A stretch of 64,000 nt of DNA from positions 11,642,196 to 11,706,195 of the forward strand of contig JAVGWX010000019.1 of assembly GCA_036924085.1 (NCBI GenBank), read 5' to 3'. Below, piece after piece: positions 11,926 through 23,579 of the stretch. Every line of letters starts with the position of its first letter. The stretch's first letter is position 1. The position numbers and the translations under genes were made by a program. The stretch comes from Ariolimax columbianus. Taxonomy: Eukaryota; Mollusca; Gastropoda; Stylommatophora; Arionidae. A model generated the notes under the pieces. It ran no database searches. It was given only the letters and a program-made list of their open reading frames with translations, and was not told the DNA's origin.

Positions 11926-12109
11926 CTTTCATTGTGAAACTGCAGTTCTTTTGTTCATATTATGTAATTCGAGTAACGAGCAACGCTTTAGGGCATGTGT
12001 TGCTAATATAAAATAGTTCACTTGCATTGTCTGAAGCGCTCATGACCACAACCACACAAATTAGACCGTACTGGAAAGGTGACAATGACACAGGCAACTT
12101 AAGATTTGA

Positions 12110-13422
12110 CCAGATATATATATATATATTTATATCAGTTCGGTTCAAATCATACCGTAACCCATCAGGTCGTTTGGGGCACACTTTAAGACACTCCCAC
12201 AAACCAACGCCATCTGTCTCTGTCCGCTGCCACCAGTCGTACGTCACCAGGACGAAGGTTTGACCACTCACTGATGTTATCTGCCCATCTCTTACTTGGA
12301 CGTGCCCGTCCTCTCTTTCCTGGTACGGAACATGGATAATCGAATTTGTAATTCCCTTGGAATTCGTGACGTGCCCATACCAAGACATTTTTTGCCTTCT
12401 GATAGCCGTGAACAGATCCTCAAAAGGCTCGATTGCGTTTTCCACTCTTCATCGTATTTCTACGTTCGTGACACGATCCTTATATGTAACATTTAAGAGT
12501 CTTCCAAAAAACCTCATTTCCATTTCATGTATTCTGCACTGCATATTACAGTAATGGTCCAAGTCTCACAGGCATACACCAATTTTGATAGCACCAATGG
12601 GTGCATTAGTCTAACTTGTATGCTGAAGGTGAGCCGCTTATCCTGCCATATGGGTTTCAAGCGCGTGAGCGCCGCTGTTGTCTGTGCTATTTTGGCAACC
12701 ATCTCAGGCTGCGAGCCCTCGTCACTGATCAGTGATCCCAGATACTTGAACCGGTGTACAACTTCGAGTTCCTGACACCTTGCTTTTATCGGTGGTTTAA
12801 ACCCTTCCATGTTGTAAGTCATCAGCTTTGTTTTCTCTGCATTTATCTACATGCCATAGTTTTACGTCGCTCTGTCCAATCTATCAATCAGCTCATAGAG
12901 TTCCATTTCCGTGCCTGACAGACCATCTATATCATCTGCAAATCGTAGGTTTGTATTTTTCTTGTCACCTATTCTGACCATACCAATATGTCCCTCCAGG
13001 GCCGCCTCCATTATTCTTTCAAAAAATACATCGAAGAGTGTTGGAGAGAGTATACAACCCTGTCTCACCCCAACAGGCGTGTGTAACCATTCACCTAGTA
13101 TTCCGTCTACAGAAACTGCACTTGGCGACTTCTCATTAAGGATCTCAATCACCTTCACAACATTCCTATTGATCGTGTAATGTTTCACTGTTGTCCATAG
13201 CGCCATATGCCATACTCTGTCGAACGCCTTTTTGAAATCGATGAAGACATTATATATGTGTTGTTGATACTCTAAGTATTTCTCATTTAATATCCGCAGA
13301 TTAAATATATGTTCAGTGGTACTTCTTCCGGCACGAAACACTGTTTGCTCTTCGGCAATGATATTCTCTGTCTGTGGTTTTAATCTGTTAAGGATTATTC
13401 TTAAGAGAACTTTGCTAGGATG

Positions 13423-13425
<3 letters not shown>
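12110..13425 (-). mobile_element. RTE-like LINE, family A, decayed copy
   Basis: Read on minus from 13425: an RT domain with FIDFKKAFDRVWH, GVRQGCILSPTLF and LRFADD (13430-12870), then the thumb with FKYLGSLISDEGSQ (about 12770) and YACETWT, then a C-terminal segment with WYGHV and GRARPSKRW. In-frame stops at 12862-12864 (TAA) and 12847-12849 (TAG) and frameshifts below 12514 make it dead. The catalytic FADD is intact. The 3' end reads GCCC(C/A)AA-CGACCTGATGGGTTACGG and is shared with the copy at 15281. The 5' end stops at an AT microsatellite (13424-13450). The upstream endonuclease is absent. Confidence 0.88.
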
Positions 13426-13454
<29 letters not shown>

Positions 13455-13479
13455 ACTGTAATACTGTAGTCCTGGTGTT

Positions 13480-13740
13480 CATTAATCACATTTGGTGCTC
13501 TATGCCAGGTAGCCACATTTCTAAACTCTTCTGTCTCTTGCCGGACCACAGTCTTGTCGCAGGCCATCGTCTCTCCATCTGATTGGTGGACGTCCAGGGT
13601 GACGAGGTGTAGGGCCACCATGACGTCACTTTACGTGTTCATCTAATGTCAGGCATGTGTACCACGTGGCCTGACCACCTGTACTTTCTTAGCAACGCCG
13701 TATCTACGACGTCATTGAAGCAGGTTTGACTCCTGATGGT
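13480..13740 (-). mobile_element. LINE RT C-terminal tail, family E type
   Basis: Minus-strand translation from about 13725 gives NDVVDTALLRKYRWSGHVV and then HMPDIR, a stop, TRKVTSWWP. The WSGHV...R...W layout matches the corresponding WAGHIS...W...W part of the remnant at 16520-17180. Stops and lack of the upstream RT core show it is a fragment. Confidence 0.6.
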
Positions 13741-13974
13741 GTGTGTTCATAAGCGTGTGTTAGAGCGTTAGTATGTGTGTGTGTGTGTCTGCACGCATGT
13801 GAAATAATGTTCAGATTTAACGGAATAAGCGATATGAGAACAGTATTCCCTCTGCATGTCTAGAGTGTGGCATCAATTACGCAAAAATCCCCCCCCCCCA
13901 CCTTACTTCAGTCCGCCTATCTTTCAATATCATCACGTGACCTGCCGATTGGTATTGCCAATCATAGATCACAA

Positions 13975-14250
13975 TCTCCTCTATCACGTGTTTCGTCTAT
14001 CAGTTCCGCTGTTGACAAGCCAGTCCTTCGAGCTGCCCAATACAGTTTCTATCTGTCTCTCTCTGTACCTCTTCCCTTTGATTCTGCCCATTGTCACCGT
14101 GTGTTCCAACTTGCCTCTTCTTGTGACATGCCCAAAACAGGATAACTGCCTTGTTCTGGTTTTTGCCAAAATCTGTCGTTGTGTCTGTTCCTGTGCAAGT
14201 ACCACGTTATTAGTTTTCTTTGCTATCCATCAAATTCTCAACACCCTGTT
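13975..14250 (-). mobile_element. LINE RT C-terminal tail, family F
   Basis: The minus frame contains RQLSCFGHVTRRGKLEHTV and MGRIKGKRYRERQIETVL. This is the C-terminal FGHV-RR-LEH-G-I-GKR block widespread in invertebrate non-LTR retrotransposons. The upstream part (RVLRI, stop, WIAKKTNN) is recognisable. No RT core and no defined ends. Confidence 0.72.
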
Positions 14251-14760
14251 CATCTCTACACCACCCCAACCGCCCAATCCTCTATCATGCGACAATGTTT
14301 TCATTCAACAAATGTCGCTAATTCTATCCGATCTGAAAATCATGTCAATTTTCGAGAAATAACATTTTCTTTTAATACACACAATCCGGTAGAGAATTCA
14401 AATGATGGTATCAGTAAAATAAAATGTCGTGCGACAGGGGATTCAATCCGCTGCAATAATTGTCAGCAGGCACACAGGCATAGAAACCATTCGTCCGCAC
14501 GCTTCAATAAATATTGCGTCAGTAAAAGTATACCATTGTTGCTCGAAATTTAAGAGACACACGGTATCTCACGCATGGCATGCATATTGGGCTGTTGTTT
14601 TGCCTATTTGCCGGTAAACGATAGTCTTTTACTCTAAACAGGTAAAGAAAGAACGATAGCTTTGTGAAATAATTGGACTGATCTACAAATCATACATATA
14701 ATGCTTAGCGAAAGTTCCAGCTCGATGTGTAATTCCGTTCGCGAGTTATGGCGTCTTTAG
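14251..14760. other. No gene recognised
   Basis: Short overlapping frames without recognised domains; no RNA gene or tandem structure seen. Confidence 0.35.
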
Positions 14761-14761
14761 A

Positions 14762-14770
14762 TATATATAC

Positions 14771-14826
<56 letters not shown>
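14762..14826. repeat. AT dinucleotide microsatellite
   Basis: Nearly pure TA repeat, directly downstream (minus strand) of the family D LINE 3' end. Confidence 0.95.
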
Positions 14827-14827
<1 letters not shown>

Positions 14828-14849
14828 TTATATACATATATCGTCATCA

Positions 14850-16490
14850 TCAGTCCCGAAACCTAGAAGGTCGTTGAGGCACCGTTATTTTACATCGTCG
14901 AACCAGTTCCCGCCAAACGTCTCGATTTTTCGACCAGGGTATTAGTTTCAGCTATATATCTTCCCATCCACTCTTTTACGTTGTCCGCCCATCTCTTTTT
15001 ATGATCTTCCACCCCTACGCTTCCCAGGCACAGTGCTCTGCAGGGCTGTCTTGGTCAGCCCCACCGATCGTGATATATGTCCATACCATGTCAATTTTCG
15101 TGCTTTTACTATAGTGAACAAGTTAATATACTGACCTAACTCCTTCCTAACAATTTAAGAACACATTCGTTTGTAACGCAATCCAAATATGAAATGCCAA
15201 CAATTCTACGCAAGCAAAACATTTCCATTGAGCAAAATTTACGTTCTTTGGCAGCCGACAGACTGTAAGTCTCACACAGGTCAGGTCAGGTCATCCCGTA
15301 CCCGGTGAGGTCTTTGGGGCACACATGAAGACATCCTCACAACGCCACCCCGCCCTTCTCTGTCAGAGACCGCTGCCTGTGCCTCTTCTGGTCGGAGATT
15401 GGTCCATTTTTGTTGTTGTCCTCCGACCTATTTTTGGGCCGACATATTCGTCGTCTGCCTTGCACCTTTCAGTGGAGGATTGTATTTGCAAGACCAGTTG
15501 ATCTCGATATGTGACCGTACCAAGCGAAGGTCAGCTGTAACTGTATATGTGCCACAAGCGTAGCGGAATATTGACATGACCAGTGTTCGCATTGATCTAA
15601 TTTTCGTGCATAGTGGTAACCGTTTATGTTGCCAGATTTTGTTAAGCCATGTAAGCGCCGCTATTGTCTCTGCTATTCTGGCCAACACATCACATTTTGA
15701 TGCCTCATCACTGACAATCGACCCCAGATATTTAAAACTGTCAACCACCTCTAGTTCCTGACCATTATCTTTTATTCCGCTGTTGAAGCATTCGGCGTTA
15801 TTGGTCATTCATTTTGTCTTTCCAGCGTTTATCTCCATACCATAGTCAAAAGCTGTTTCATCGAGCCTTCTGACTCATTCCTGGGGTTCTGCTTCTGAAT
15901 TCGCCAACACACCTAGAAGTAAACCGAGGTGACCATTGTATGCATTAAAAACAGCTTCGATGTAAACCTAATGTTCTTGTCTTTCCAGATTATTTGCAGT
16001 CTGGTCAAGGCGACCATGACATCGCTGTTTTTGACTGGATCTCAGCTCTAGACCCCTTCGCATTCATATCTGCTCCCAGATATTTGAACCTCGTAACACT
16101 TTCCAGAGGTTCACCTTTAACTACAACTCGCTTGTTCTTCCGCAATAATTTCTTCTGGTCGTGGTTGCAGTCTGTTAAGGATACCATGGGCAATAACTTT
16201 ACTGGCGCGGCTAATCAGACTGATGGTTCTGAAGTTCTGACACTGTTGGATGCTACCCTTCTTTGGTATCACTATGATCAATGATTGTGTCCAGCTTGTG
16301 AGACATTATCCCGTCTGCCATATAATGTTACATATTTTTGTTAGAAAATCTATCAGCCCTGTACCTCCAAGAATCAATAGTTCACCTGGTATGTTATCTA
16401 CTCCGGCCGCTTTACCTTTTCAAAGAGATCTAAGCGCTACCTCAACTTCTTCACACATGATGTTATTAAGTTATATATTACATTAAGTTA
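14850..16490 (-). mobile_element. LINE family D remnant, split by a family A LINE and internally deleted
   Basis: On minus from 16490: AAGVDNIPGELL, VIPKKGSIQQCQNFRTISLI and ILNRLQPRPEEIIAEEQ (RT fingers). It then jumps directly to VVVKGEPLESVTRFKYLGA at about 16100, so the central RT palm is deleted. The thumb (IWKDKNIRFTSKL) reaches about 15918. Family A sequence intervenes at 15281-15917. The thumb then resumes with CETYSLSAAKERKF (from about 15280) and ends with LTWYGHISRSVGLTKTALQ and TVPGKR (about 15100-15000). The two halves are collinear, so the middle is an insertion. Confidence 0.8.
15281..15917 (-). mobile_element. RTE-like LINE, family A, 5'-truncated copy nested in family D
   Basis: Minus strand: DYGMEINAGKTK, then MTNNAECFNSGIKDNGQELE, FKYLGSIVSDEASKCDV and IWQHKRLPL, matching the family A copy at 12110. 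It has the same 3' end (GGGCCTCA-type CCCCAAAGACCTCACCGGGT on minus at 15320-15286). It interrupts the family D reading path at a precise point. Several stops and shifts are present. Confidence 0.82.
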
Positions 16491-16519
16491 TATTCCTATT
16501 CTTATTGTATATATATATA

Positions 16520-17180
16520 TACCGTTCTGCGTCAAGTGATGGTCACCCTTGAGCGGGTTCCAACTCAGGATTCCTTCGTTTATGTTGCTGGCTCGTGTCG
16601 TCCAGTGTCATAGTAGTCTGTTTGTTGTGGGGTCGTGAATGTTGTATTTTTCTAATGAATCTCGTTAGCGAGTTGAAGGCCGTCTCCCACGTCTCATTTT
16701 GTCGTGCGGGCACCACATAGTAGTTTTGGTACTCCATATTTCATCTTGTCTTCTGGATATATGACCAGCCCAGAGGTGTTTCGAATGGTTGACGTACTGT
16801 AGGCCACCCTTGATATGTCACATTCTTCTGATGTCGCTATTGTGCAGTTCGCTCGGCCGCTGTTGTCTGAGAGTAATGCCCACCAGGCGTCTTTCAAGAG
16901 ATGCATGTGCTGTTCTCAGTTGGTTCTCTGCTGCTTTGGTTAGAGACCAGGTTCCGCTACCACAGAAGAGCGCTGGCAGGACTACCGTGTCGAAGATATC
17001 CGCACGTAGTCTGGTGTCATTTGTGGAGTCTGTTGCTGTCATGATGAAGTTGACGGCCCGTTTCAGTCTGACAATCTCAGGTTTTATGTTGTTCTCCATG
17101 CTGAGGAGTCTTCCCAGGTATAGATATTCGTCAGCGTCCACTATGGGCGTTCCAGTCACTCTTCTATTACGAATCTGAAA
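16520..17180 (-). mobile_element. LINE RT C-terminal half, family E
   Basis: Minus strand from 17180: NRRVTGTPIVDADEYLYLGR, NNIKPEIVRLKRA, RADIFDTVVLPALFCGSGTW, SLTKAAENQLRTAHASLERR and LVGITLRQQRPSEL. A stop follows near 16818, then HSKHLWAGHISRRQDEIW in the next part. This is the thumb and C-terminus of a nematode/mollusc-type non-LTR element (YLGR, LPAL, ETW-like, RR..G.T..QQ). The palm with the catalytic aspartates is missing. Confidence 0.75.
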
Positions 17181-18480
17181 TAATCTCCCACACACCACAA
17201 TGTGTATATAAAATGACACATAGCACCATTTTGACGTACATCAGAGAGCAGATACAACCAAATTCGGACATTTCATCCAACAATTGTTGTATGCTGTTTG
17301 TGAAAACACAGAGTGCTCAAAATAAACACACACATAACAATTATTTTAAAATGAAATATATAAAAGTGAAGAGAGATTACAAACAGGCAGCTCTAGCTCG
17401 CGCTAATGTGCTGAAGATGAACTAGAGAAATAAATTTTCATGTTGATTTCACATTTTTCTAATTGCGCGTGTTTGTCGATGTTTGCGTTTGAGCCTGGCC
17501 AGCCTTACACGCTGCTTGCACATCATTCCGCTTAAACCGCTTAAATCAACACGTTCTTGCCTCATAAATATACTCGGACAAATTGACCGCTCTTCGCTTA
17601 TTCTAATCATAGGAACACGTGTAGGGATCGGTAAACACTCCTAGTCGACCTTTTAAAAAAATCGTCAGTTAAATCTATGCTCAGTGATAAAAGTTCGACA
17701 AAATGAAGATTAGCTGAAACACTCAAAGTGACAAGGATTATAGAAATATCTTGTAGAAGGCATAGCAAGAAAGTCGACGATTTTGGTATTGAAGTCAGCA
17801 ACCTTTCTATTTATAGTGTCATATTTTTTGTGAAACGAGGATTCTGAGAATTGGGTCTGGTTTTACATTTCATTCTCGCGAATATGTCACTCTACGGTAC
17901 CAGGCCACAACCGATTGAGATTAGACACGAAACAGGCCAATGGCATACCCTAACATGACAGACTGATGTGTTCTACATTTAACGTGCAGGTTTTATACAA
18001 ACTGAGTTAACAATTATATTTTTATTTTTCTTCTTCTTCTTTAGCTTTTTCGTATTTTCTCATTTTTCCTCTTACCTTCTTAATCATGTTCTAGATGTTA
18101 TTAATATGTATTTTTTTCATTCTTCTTCTTCTTCTTCATCGTACGCTGTTTACAGCGATATTTACGTTGCACTGATTTAATTTGTTAGCCAGTGGCTCAG
18201 TGCATCCGATTTCAACAGGCGTTTCTGTAGGGTTGCCCTCCTTAGCCTTTGGCTGTCCCCAGCCTAACTGCAAGGCAGCAGTTGTTTTTGGTCAGAGTTG
18301 TCTCTCTTGGGAAGTTGTCTTGCAGGACTATCGAGTCTTCCCTACTCGTGTCTATAGCGTTTGGCAATGATATGATGGACTATGTACTAGTTTGTACTAT
18401 CCCAGAAGAGAGGCAGTCCAGTGTGACTTTTTCCCAGGATCGTCACGTCCTGCCAGAAACGTAGCATATGCATATGAGTG
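17181..18480. other. No gene recognised; two CTT tracts
   Basis: AT-rich, with CTT-rich runs at about 18027-18042 and 18120-18142. The second is followed by ATCGTACGCTG, which resembles the minus-strand 3' end of the I-like LINE, so it may be the stump of a nearly complete truncation. The part from 18180 is more GC-rich and may belong to the rDNA-derived block, but I could not align it. Confidence 0.4.
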
Positions 18481-19795
18481 AGGTATCTTTTTGCTCGCTT
18501 TATTTTCTCGGCTCATCTGCAGTGATGGTACGCCTAGCATTCCCCGCCACCCGGGAGCTTGTCGCCATAGGACAGGAGGTGCAATGTCCGCTGGACTGCA
18601 TCTCTTCTGCGTCCATTGGAATGACTGATAGCAGACAGATGCAAAGAGCGAGGAAGGTGTGCATTTTACCAGGTGCATTCCTGCGGCTCGATCGGGCCGG
18701 GACACAAGCCCCAGCCATGTTGTAGCCTCCCATCTCAGCGGCGCTGAGATTTTGGGCGGGATTCTGGCTTAGAGGCGTTCGGCCGTAATCCCTCAGATGG
18801 TAGCTTATCAGCCAAGCACGTGGACCAAATGTCAGCGACCCGTGATTCCTCTCGAAATAGTGCATTTGACCAGGTGACAAGCCTAGTCTTGCACGGAGAT
18901 GTTGTCCGCCTAGGGAGCGGACATATCTCATGGTCAAGGGTTGAGTCTCAGCAGTTCGCAGTGAGGTAGCTGATCTACTGCTTAGGGCACCCGACCGAGA
19001 ACTAAGTCTTCTACAAATGATTTCATTCCTCATCGCCGTATGGGGTGAATATCGAGCAGCTTCCCGCCCACTTTTATCAGCCGACGGCAGAGACCTCATT
19101 CTGCGGCTTGACCGGGCGGGGCTGGAGCGTGGCCCCCAGGTCCCCACCATATCGAAGCCTCCCTTTGCATTCGTGCTGGGCTGCTTTTGGGCGGGATTTT
19201 TGGCTTAGAGGCGTTCGGCCGTAATCCCTCACCTTGCACCGTTGGCTTATCCGCCTAGTACGTGAACCAAGTGTCTGCGGCTCCTCTCGGGCTTAGCAGG
19301 ATTACCGTAGCAAAGCCCTGTCATTAGTATGGTAAAACTGACCTGTCTTCAGAGGGTCTATTTCCAGCACCCGTTCAATATTTGCCAGACCGTATCAATA
19401 GAGGGCTTTTAGTTTGTCAATGGCCAAGTTGCTTGAGCCTGCGATTTCTGCAGGGTGAAGATTAGATTACCGTAGCAGGCGCTCTTTCATTTGGGGGTTC
19501 GGAGACTGACCTGTCTTCCGTGGGTCTAATACCAGCACATGTTCACTATTAGACCCATCGAAGGTGCTCTCTTTTGACAGTCATTCTACATTATTGGCGT
19601 GTTTAGTCAATTTAAGCCTCAGGCTCCACTCCTGATAGTGCTCTTCCGTCAATTCCTTTATCAAACACTGGATGCAGACCAACCGAGCCTCAGAGGGCAT
19701 AACCCCAGATTTCTGAGGGTCTAAATCCAGCACCAGTTCCATATTAGACCCCAGAGAAGTGGTCTCGGCATGTCAGTCATTTCAGTGTTGGCCGT
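18481..19795 (-). pseudogene. Mosaic of diverged 28S rRNA 3'-end fragments with pieces of 18S
   Basis: The plus strand shows antisense 28S motifs: GGCTTAGAGGCGTTC followed by GTAATCCCTCA at about 18769 and again at about 19203; CAGCCAAGCACGTGGACC; TCCTCTCG...AGCAGGATTACC; GGTAAAACTGACCTGTCTTC; and GGTCTA-A-CCAGC at 19354, 19522 and 19717. The near-terminal 28S block (CGACC-AGAA-TAAGTC-TCTACAAATGATTT) is at about 18985-19025. A diverged 18S piece, AGGCTCCACTCCTGATAGTG, sits at 19621, about 185 bases before the equivalent site in the better 18S copy. Order is scrambled and duplicated, so it cannot encode a functional rRNA. Confidence 0.72.
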
Positions 19796-19805
19796 ATTGA
19801 GCCGC

Positions 19806-19854
<49 letters not shown>

Positions 19855-21022
19855 TTTGCAACCATACTTCCCCCGGAACCCAAACACTTTGGTTTCCCGG
19901 AAGCTGCCCGCAGAGTCATCGAAGCAACTCCTGCGGATCGCTAGTCGGCATCGTTTATGGTCAGAACTACGACGGTATCTGATCGTCTTCGCGCCTCTGA
20001 CTTTCGTTCTTGATTAATGAAAACATTCTTGACAAATGCTTTCGCAGTAGCTCGTCTTGCGGCGATCCAAGAATTTCACCTATAACGCCGCAATACGAAT
20101 GCCCCCGTTTGTCCCTGTTAATCATTACCTCCAGTTCCGAAAACCAACAAAATAGAACCGAGGTCCTATTCCATTATTCCATGCACCATTATTCAGGCAG
20201 CCGAGGCCTGCTTTAAACACTCTAATTTTTTCAAAGTAAACGCGCCGGCCACCCAGGACGCTCAGCGAAGAGCACCCGTGGGAGAGAGCCAGCAGAAGGT
20301 AGGGCAGGAGACAACTAGCAGTGAACCGGCGCGAGCCGGACCGCCCGCCTGCGCCTGAGATCCAACTACGAGCTTTTTAACTGCAACAACTTTAATATAC
20401 GCTATTGGAGCTGGAATTACCGCGGCTGCTGGCACCAGACTTGCCCTGCAATAGATCCTCGTTAAAGGGTTTAAAGTGTACTCATTCCAATTACGGGGCC
20501 TCGAAAGAGTCCCGTATTGTTATTTTTCGTCACTACCTCCCCGTGCCGGGAGTGGGTAAGTTGCGCGCCTGCTGCCTTCCTTGGATGTGGTAGCCGTTTC
20601 TCATGCTCCCTCTCCGGAATCGAACCCTGATTCCCCGTTACCCGTTACAAACATGGTAGGCATGTCACGTACCATCGACATTTGATAGGGCAGACATTTG
20701 AAAGATGCGTCGCCGGCACATGAGGCCATGCGATCAGCACAAAGTTATCCAGAGTCACCAGTGGGGACGCCGCAACCCCGCGAGGGGAAACGACGATTGG
20801 TTTTGAACTAATAAAAGCGCTCTTTCCGCGAGGGTCGGAGCTTGGTAAGCATGTATTAGCTCTAGAATTGCCACAGTTATCCAAGTAGGATCGTGTCATC
20901 TAAGGAACCTCGACTGATTTAATGAGCCATTCGCGGTTTCACCGTGAGACAGTGTGAACTTAGACATGCATGGCTTAATCTTTGAGACAAGCATATGACT
21001 ACTGGCAGGATCAACCAGATAT
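19796..21022 (-). rRNA. 18S small-subunit rRNA, 5' two thirds, 3'-truncated
   Basis: The minus strand starts TATCTGGTTGATCCTGCCAG at 21022. It continues through the universal blocks: GCATGTCTAAGT, the AATTCTAGAGCTAATACATG region, GCGGTAATTCCAGCTCCAAT (about 20430-20411), CTTTGAAAAAATTAGAGTG (about 20240-20222) and AAAGGAATTGACGGAAGGGC (about 19846-19827). The last conserved block is the GGAGCCTGCGGC element near 19815-19803. The expected ACTCAACACGGG continuation is absent and the sequence passes into a 28S-like mosaic. About 1.23 kb of an expected 1.8 kb is present. The retained part looks well conserved. No second unit is in the window. Confidence 0.93.
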
Positions 21023-21655
21023 CTGTCGGAGACGTACGTACAGCACACACCGGTCGGCGGAGGAAGGGTGTGTAAAAAGCCTCGCTGGGACGACGGCCGC
21101 AGGGACCGACTGACGGGACGGACGGTTTGTTCCACCCGTCCCTCACTCCGTCGACCTAGGACCGCCTGACAGGGGCCTCCCACACGCACCAGACGACCGA
21201 CCAACCGGGCTCGCTCGAGGAGGGATGGCAGCGCTCTGTGCAGAACGGATCCCAACGACCTCGGCGATGAATTTCACTGGGACTAGAGACAATTTGACCT
21301 GCCGGCCTGCCCTTCTCCGTAGGAGAACGCAGGGCCTCGAGGCAACGATTCCTGCTTTCAATTTGCCGGTCACAAGCTCTTTGCGAGAGTCGGACCACCA
21401 GCGAGACGTACTGTCGAGCTCTGCTATAAGCCTTAGATAAATCACCACGGACGGACCACGATTCCTGATACGGACCAGACCAGCGCACCTCGGTGGAGGA
21501 GCCGCTGCAACAAACCGCACCCAATTCGCTCTACGGGGAAAGGCAGGCGAGCGTTTTCCGCAAGCCCGCGCTATCGCTCCGCCTGGCGGGACTGAGATCG
21601 CTTTACGAACACTGGTTGAAATTGAGTCGCTGCGGCGAGACAACTACCCCAGATG
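21023..21655 (-). other. Putative rDNA external transcribed spacer
   Basis: GC-rich, low-complexity-poor sequence immediately upstream of the 18S start on the same strand. It is compositionally distinct from its flanks and ends abruptly at a T-run (21657-21679). Position and composition suggest the 5' external transcribed spacer. No promoter could be identified. Confidence 0.55.
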
Positions 21656-21780
21656 ATTTTTTTTTTTTTTTTTTTTTTCATTCATTATCATCATCATCAA
21701 CATCATCATCTTCTTCGTTTCCCTCTTCTTCTTCTTTTTTCTATCCATTTGTCTACTTTTAATCTTCTTCTTCGTCATTC
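21656..21780. repeat. Poly-T and CTT/CAT-rich tract
   Basis: A T-run of about 23 followed by ATC and TTC triplet runs. It marks the edge of the rDNA-derived block. Confidence 0.9.
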
Positions 21781-22158
21781 GTTAGCAAATAACTGAATAT
21801 GTCTCCGTTATTAACTTGGCAGTCTAATTCCTGCTGTTCAGTTTTCCATAATGTTTAACTTTATCTTGGACTGAAGAGGAGCTTGCTCTCATTGTGTACT
21901 TAGGGTAGAGTAAAAGGACTTAGAGAGTACGCTTAGAGTTTGATTGTTTTCCTAACACTCTTCAAGTTCAAATATAACATTTCACATTTGTTGAACGTTT
22001 CATCTTTGAACTCTGATGTGGCTATTTGCAATCTGAATACTATCACTGGATAATTTTGTTGTTGTTTTGTTTTGTTTTTGCAAGACGTATTATTAGCACA
22101 CCTCTACACCTCACGGTAGAAGAGGAGCGACTAAGTAAGTAATTATTAGCTCACTGCA

Positions 22159-22458
22159 TTATCTATGGTGCCTAAAGCCGACGCCTTTTAGAAGAATATA
22201 CACCAACATCACTCCTTCCAAATCTGCCGATTCAAAGATGTTGATAATTGTTACTGGCTGGACAAATTGTAATTCATCTCGTCGCCAATACTGTTTTTCC
22301 TCCGGGATCACATGCTTAACACAATTCTTCCAAAACTGAATGTATAATTTTGAGAAGTGCTCACGTCTCAGCACTTCAACATCAAACATTTTAAATGCAT
22401 TGTTCTTATCTGCAACTTGTCCTTTGACTTTAGCCCACACCACATAGAGCATATAATA
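22159..22458 (-). pseudogene. Unrecognised protein fragment, possibly transposase-derived
   Basis: A minus-strand frame of about 100 codons with protein-like composition: KNNAFKMFDVEVLRREHF, LYIQFWKNCVKHVIPEEKQY, WRRDELQFVQPVTIINIF. The FWKNC...PE segment faintly resembles the C-terminal part of pogo/Tigger-type transposases, but I cannot assign it. Its upstream end runs into the 76-bp minisatellite at about 22458, where residues become repeat-derived, so the original N-terminus is lost. It ends with a TAA-type stop at 22159. Confidence 0.35.
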
Positions 22459-23575
22459 GTTGACCATCACAGGTGATGACGGCCACTCTCTTTGTTCAGC
22501 CGTGTGGACAGTTGTATCTCTTGCTGTGTTAATAGTTGACCATCACAAGTGATGACGGCCACTCTCTTTGTTCAGCCGTGTGGACAGTCGAATCTCTTGC
22601 TGTGTTAATAGTTGACCATCACAAGTGATGACGGCCACTCTCTGTGTTCAGCCGTGTGGACAGTCGAAGCTCTTGCTGTGTTAATAGTTGACCATCACAA
22701 GTGATGACGGCCACTCTCTTTGTTCAGCCGTGTGAACAGTCGTATCTCTTGCTGTGTTAATAGTTGTCCATCACAAGTGATGACGGCCACTCTCTTTGTT
22801 CAGCCGTGTGGACAGTCGTATCTCTTGCTGTGTTAACAGTTGACCATCACAGGTGATGACGGCCACTCTCTTTGTTCAGCCGTGTGGACAGTCGAATCTC
22901 TTGCTGTGTTAATAGTTGTCCATCACAAGTGATGAAGACCACTCTCTTTGTTCAGCCGTGTGGACAGTTGTATCTCTTGCTGTGTTAATAGTTGTCCATC
23001 ACAGTTGATGAAGACCACTCTCTTTGTTCAGCCGTGTGGACAGTCGAATCTCTTGCTGTGTCCATCCATCACAAGTGATGAAGACCACTCTCTTTGTTCA
23101 GCCGTGTGGACAGTCGTATCTTTTGCTGTGTTAATAGTTGTCAATCACAAGTGATGAAGACCACACTCTTTGCTCAGCCGTGTGGACAGTCGTATCTCTT
23201 GCTGTGTCCATCCATCACATGTGATGAAGGCCACTCTCTGTGTTCAGCCGTGTGGACAGTCGTATCTCTTGCTGTGTTAATAGTTGTCCATCACAAGTGA
23301 TGAAGACCACTCTCTTTGTTCAGCCGTGTGGACAGTCGTATCTCTTGCTGTGTTAATAGTTGTCCATCACAAGTGATGAAGACCACTCTCTTTGTTCAGC
23401 CGTGTGGACAGTCGTATCTCTTGCTGTGTCCATCTATCACAAGTGATGAAGACTACTCTCTTTATTCAGCCGTGTGGACAGTCGTATCTCTTGCTGTGTC
23501 CATCCATAACAAGTGCTGAAGACCACTCTCTTTGTTCAGCCGTGTGGACAGTCGTATCACTTGCTGTGTCCACTG
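22458..23575. repeat. 76/70-bp minisatellite, about 15 units
   Basis: Units contain CATCACAAGTGATGA (a short palindrome-like core), CCACTCTCTTTGTTCAGCCG and TGTGGACAGTCGTATCTCTT. The 76-bp form has TTAATAGTTG before the core; a 70-bp form has TCCATC and dominates the right end. Frames at 22948-23607 are by-products. Confidence 0.94.
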
Positions 23576-23579
23576 AAAT

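Noticed and set aside
11960..12110. Extension of the family A LINE coding region to 11960
   Set aside because: The shared 3' end of the family lies at about 12110-12150; the frame beyond it shows no RT similarity.
19796..21022. A complete, functional 18S rRNA gene
   Set aside because: The last third is missing and is replaced by 28S-like mosaic sequence.
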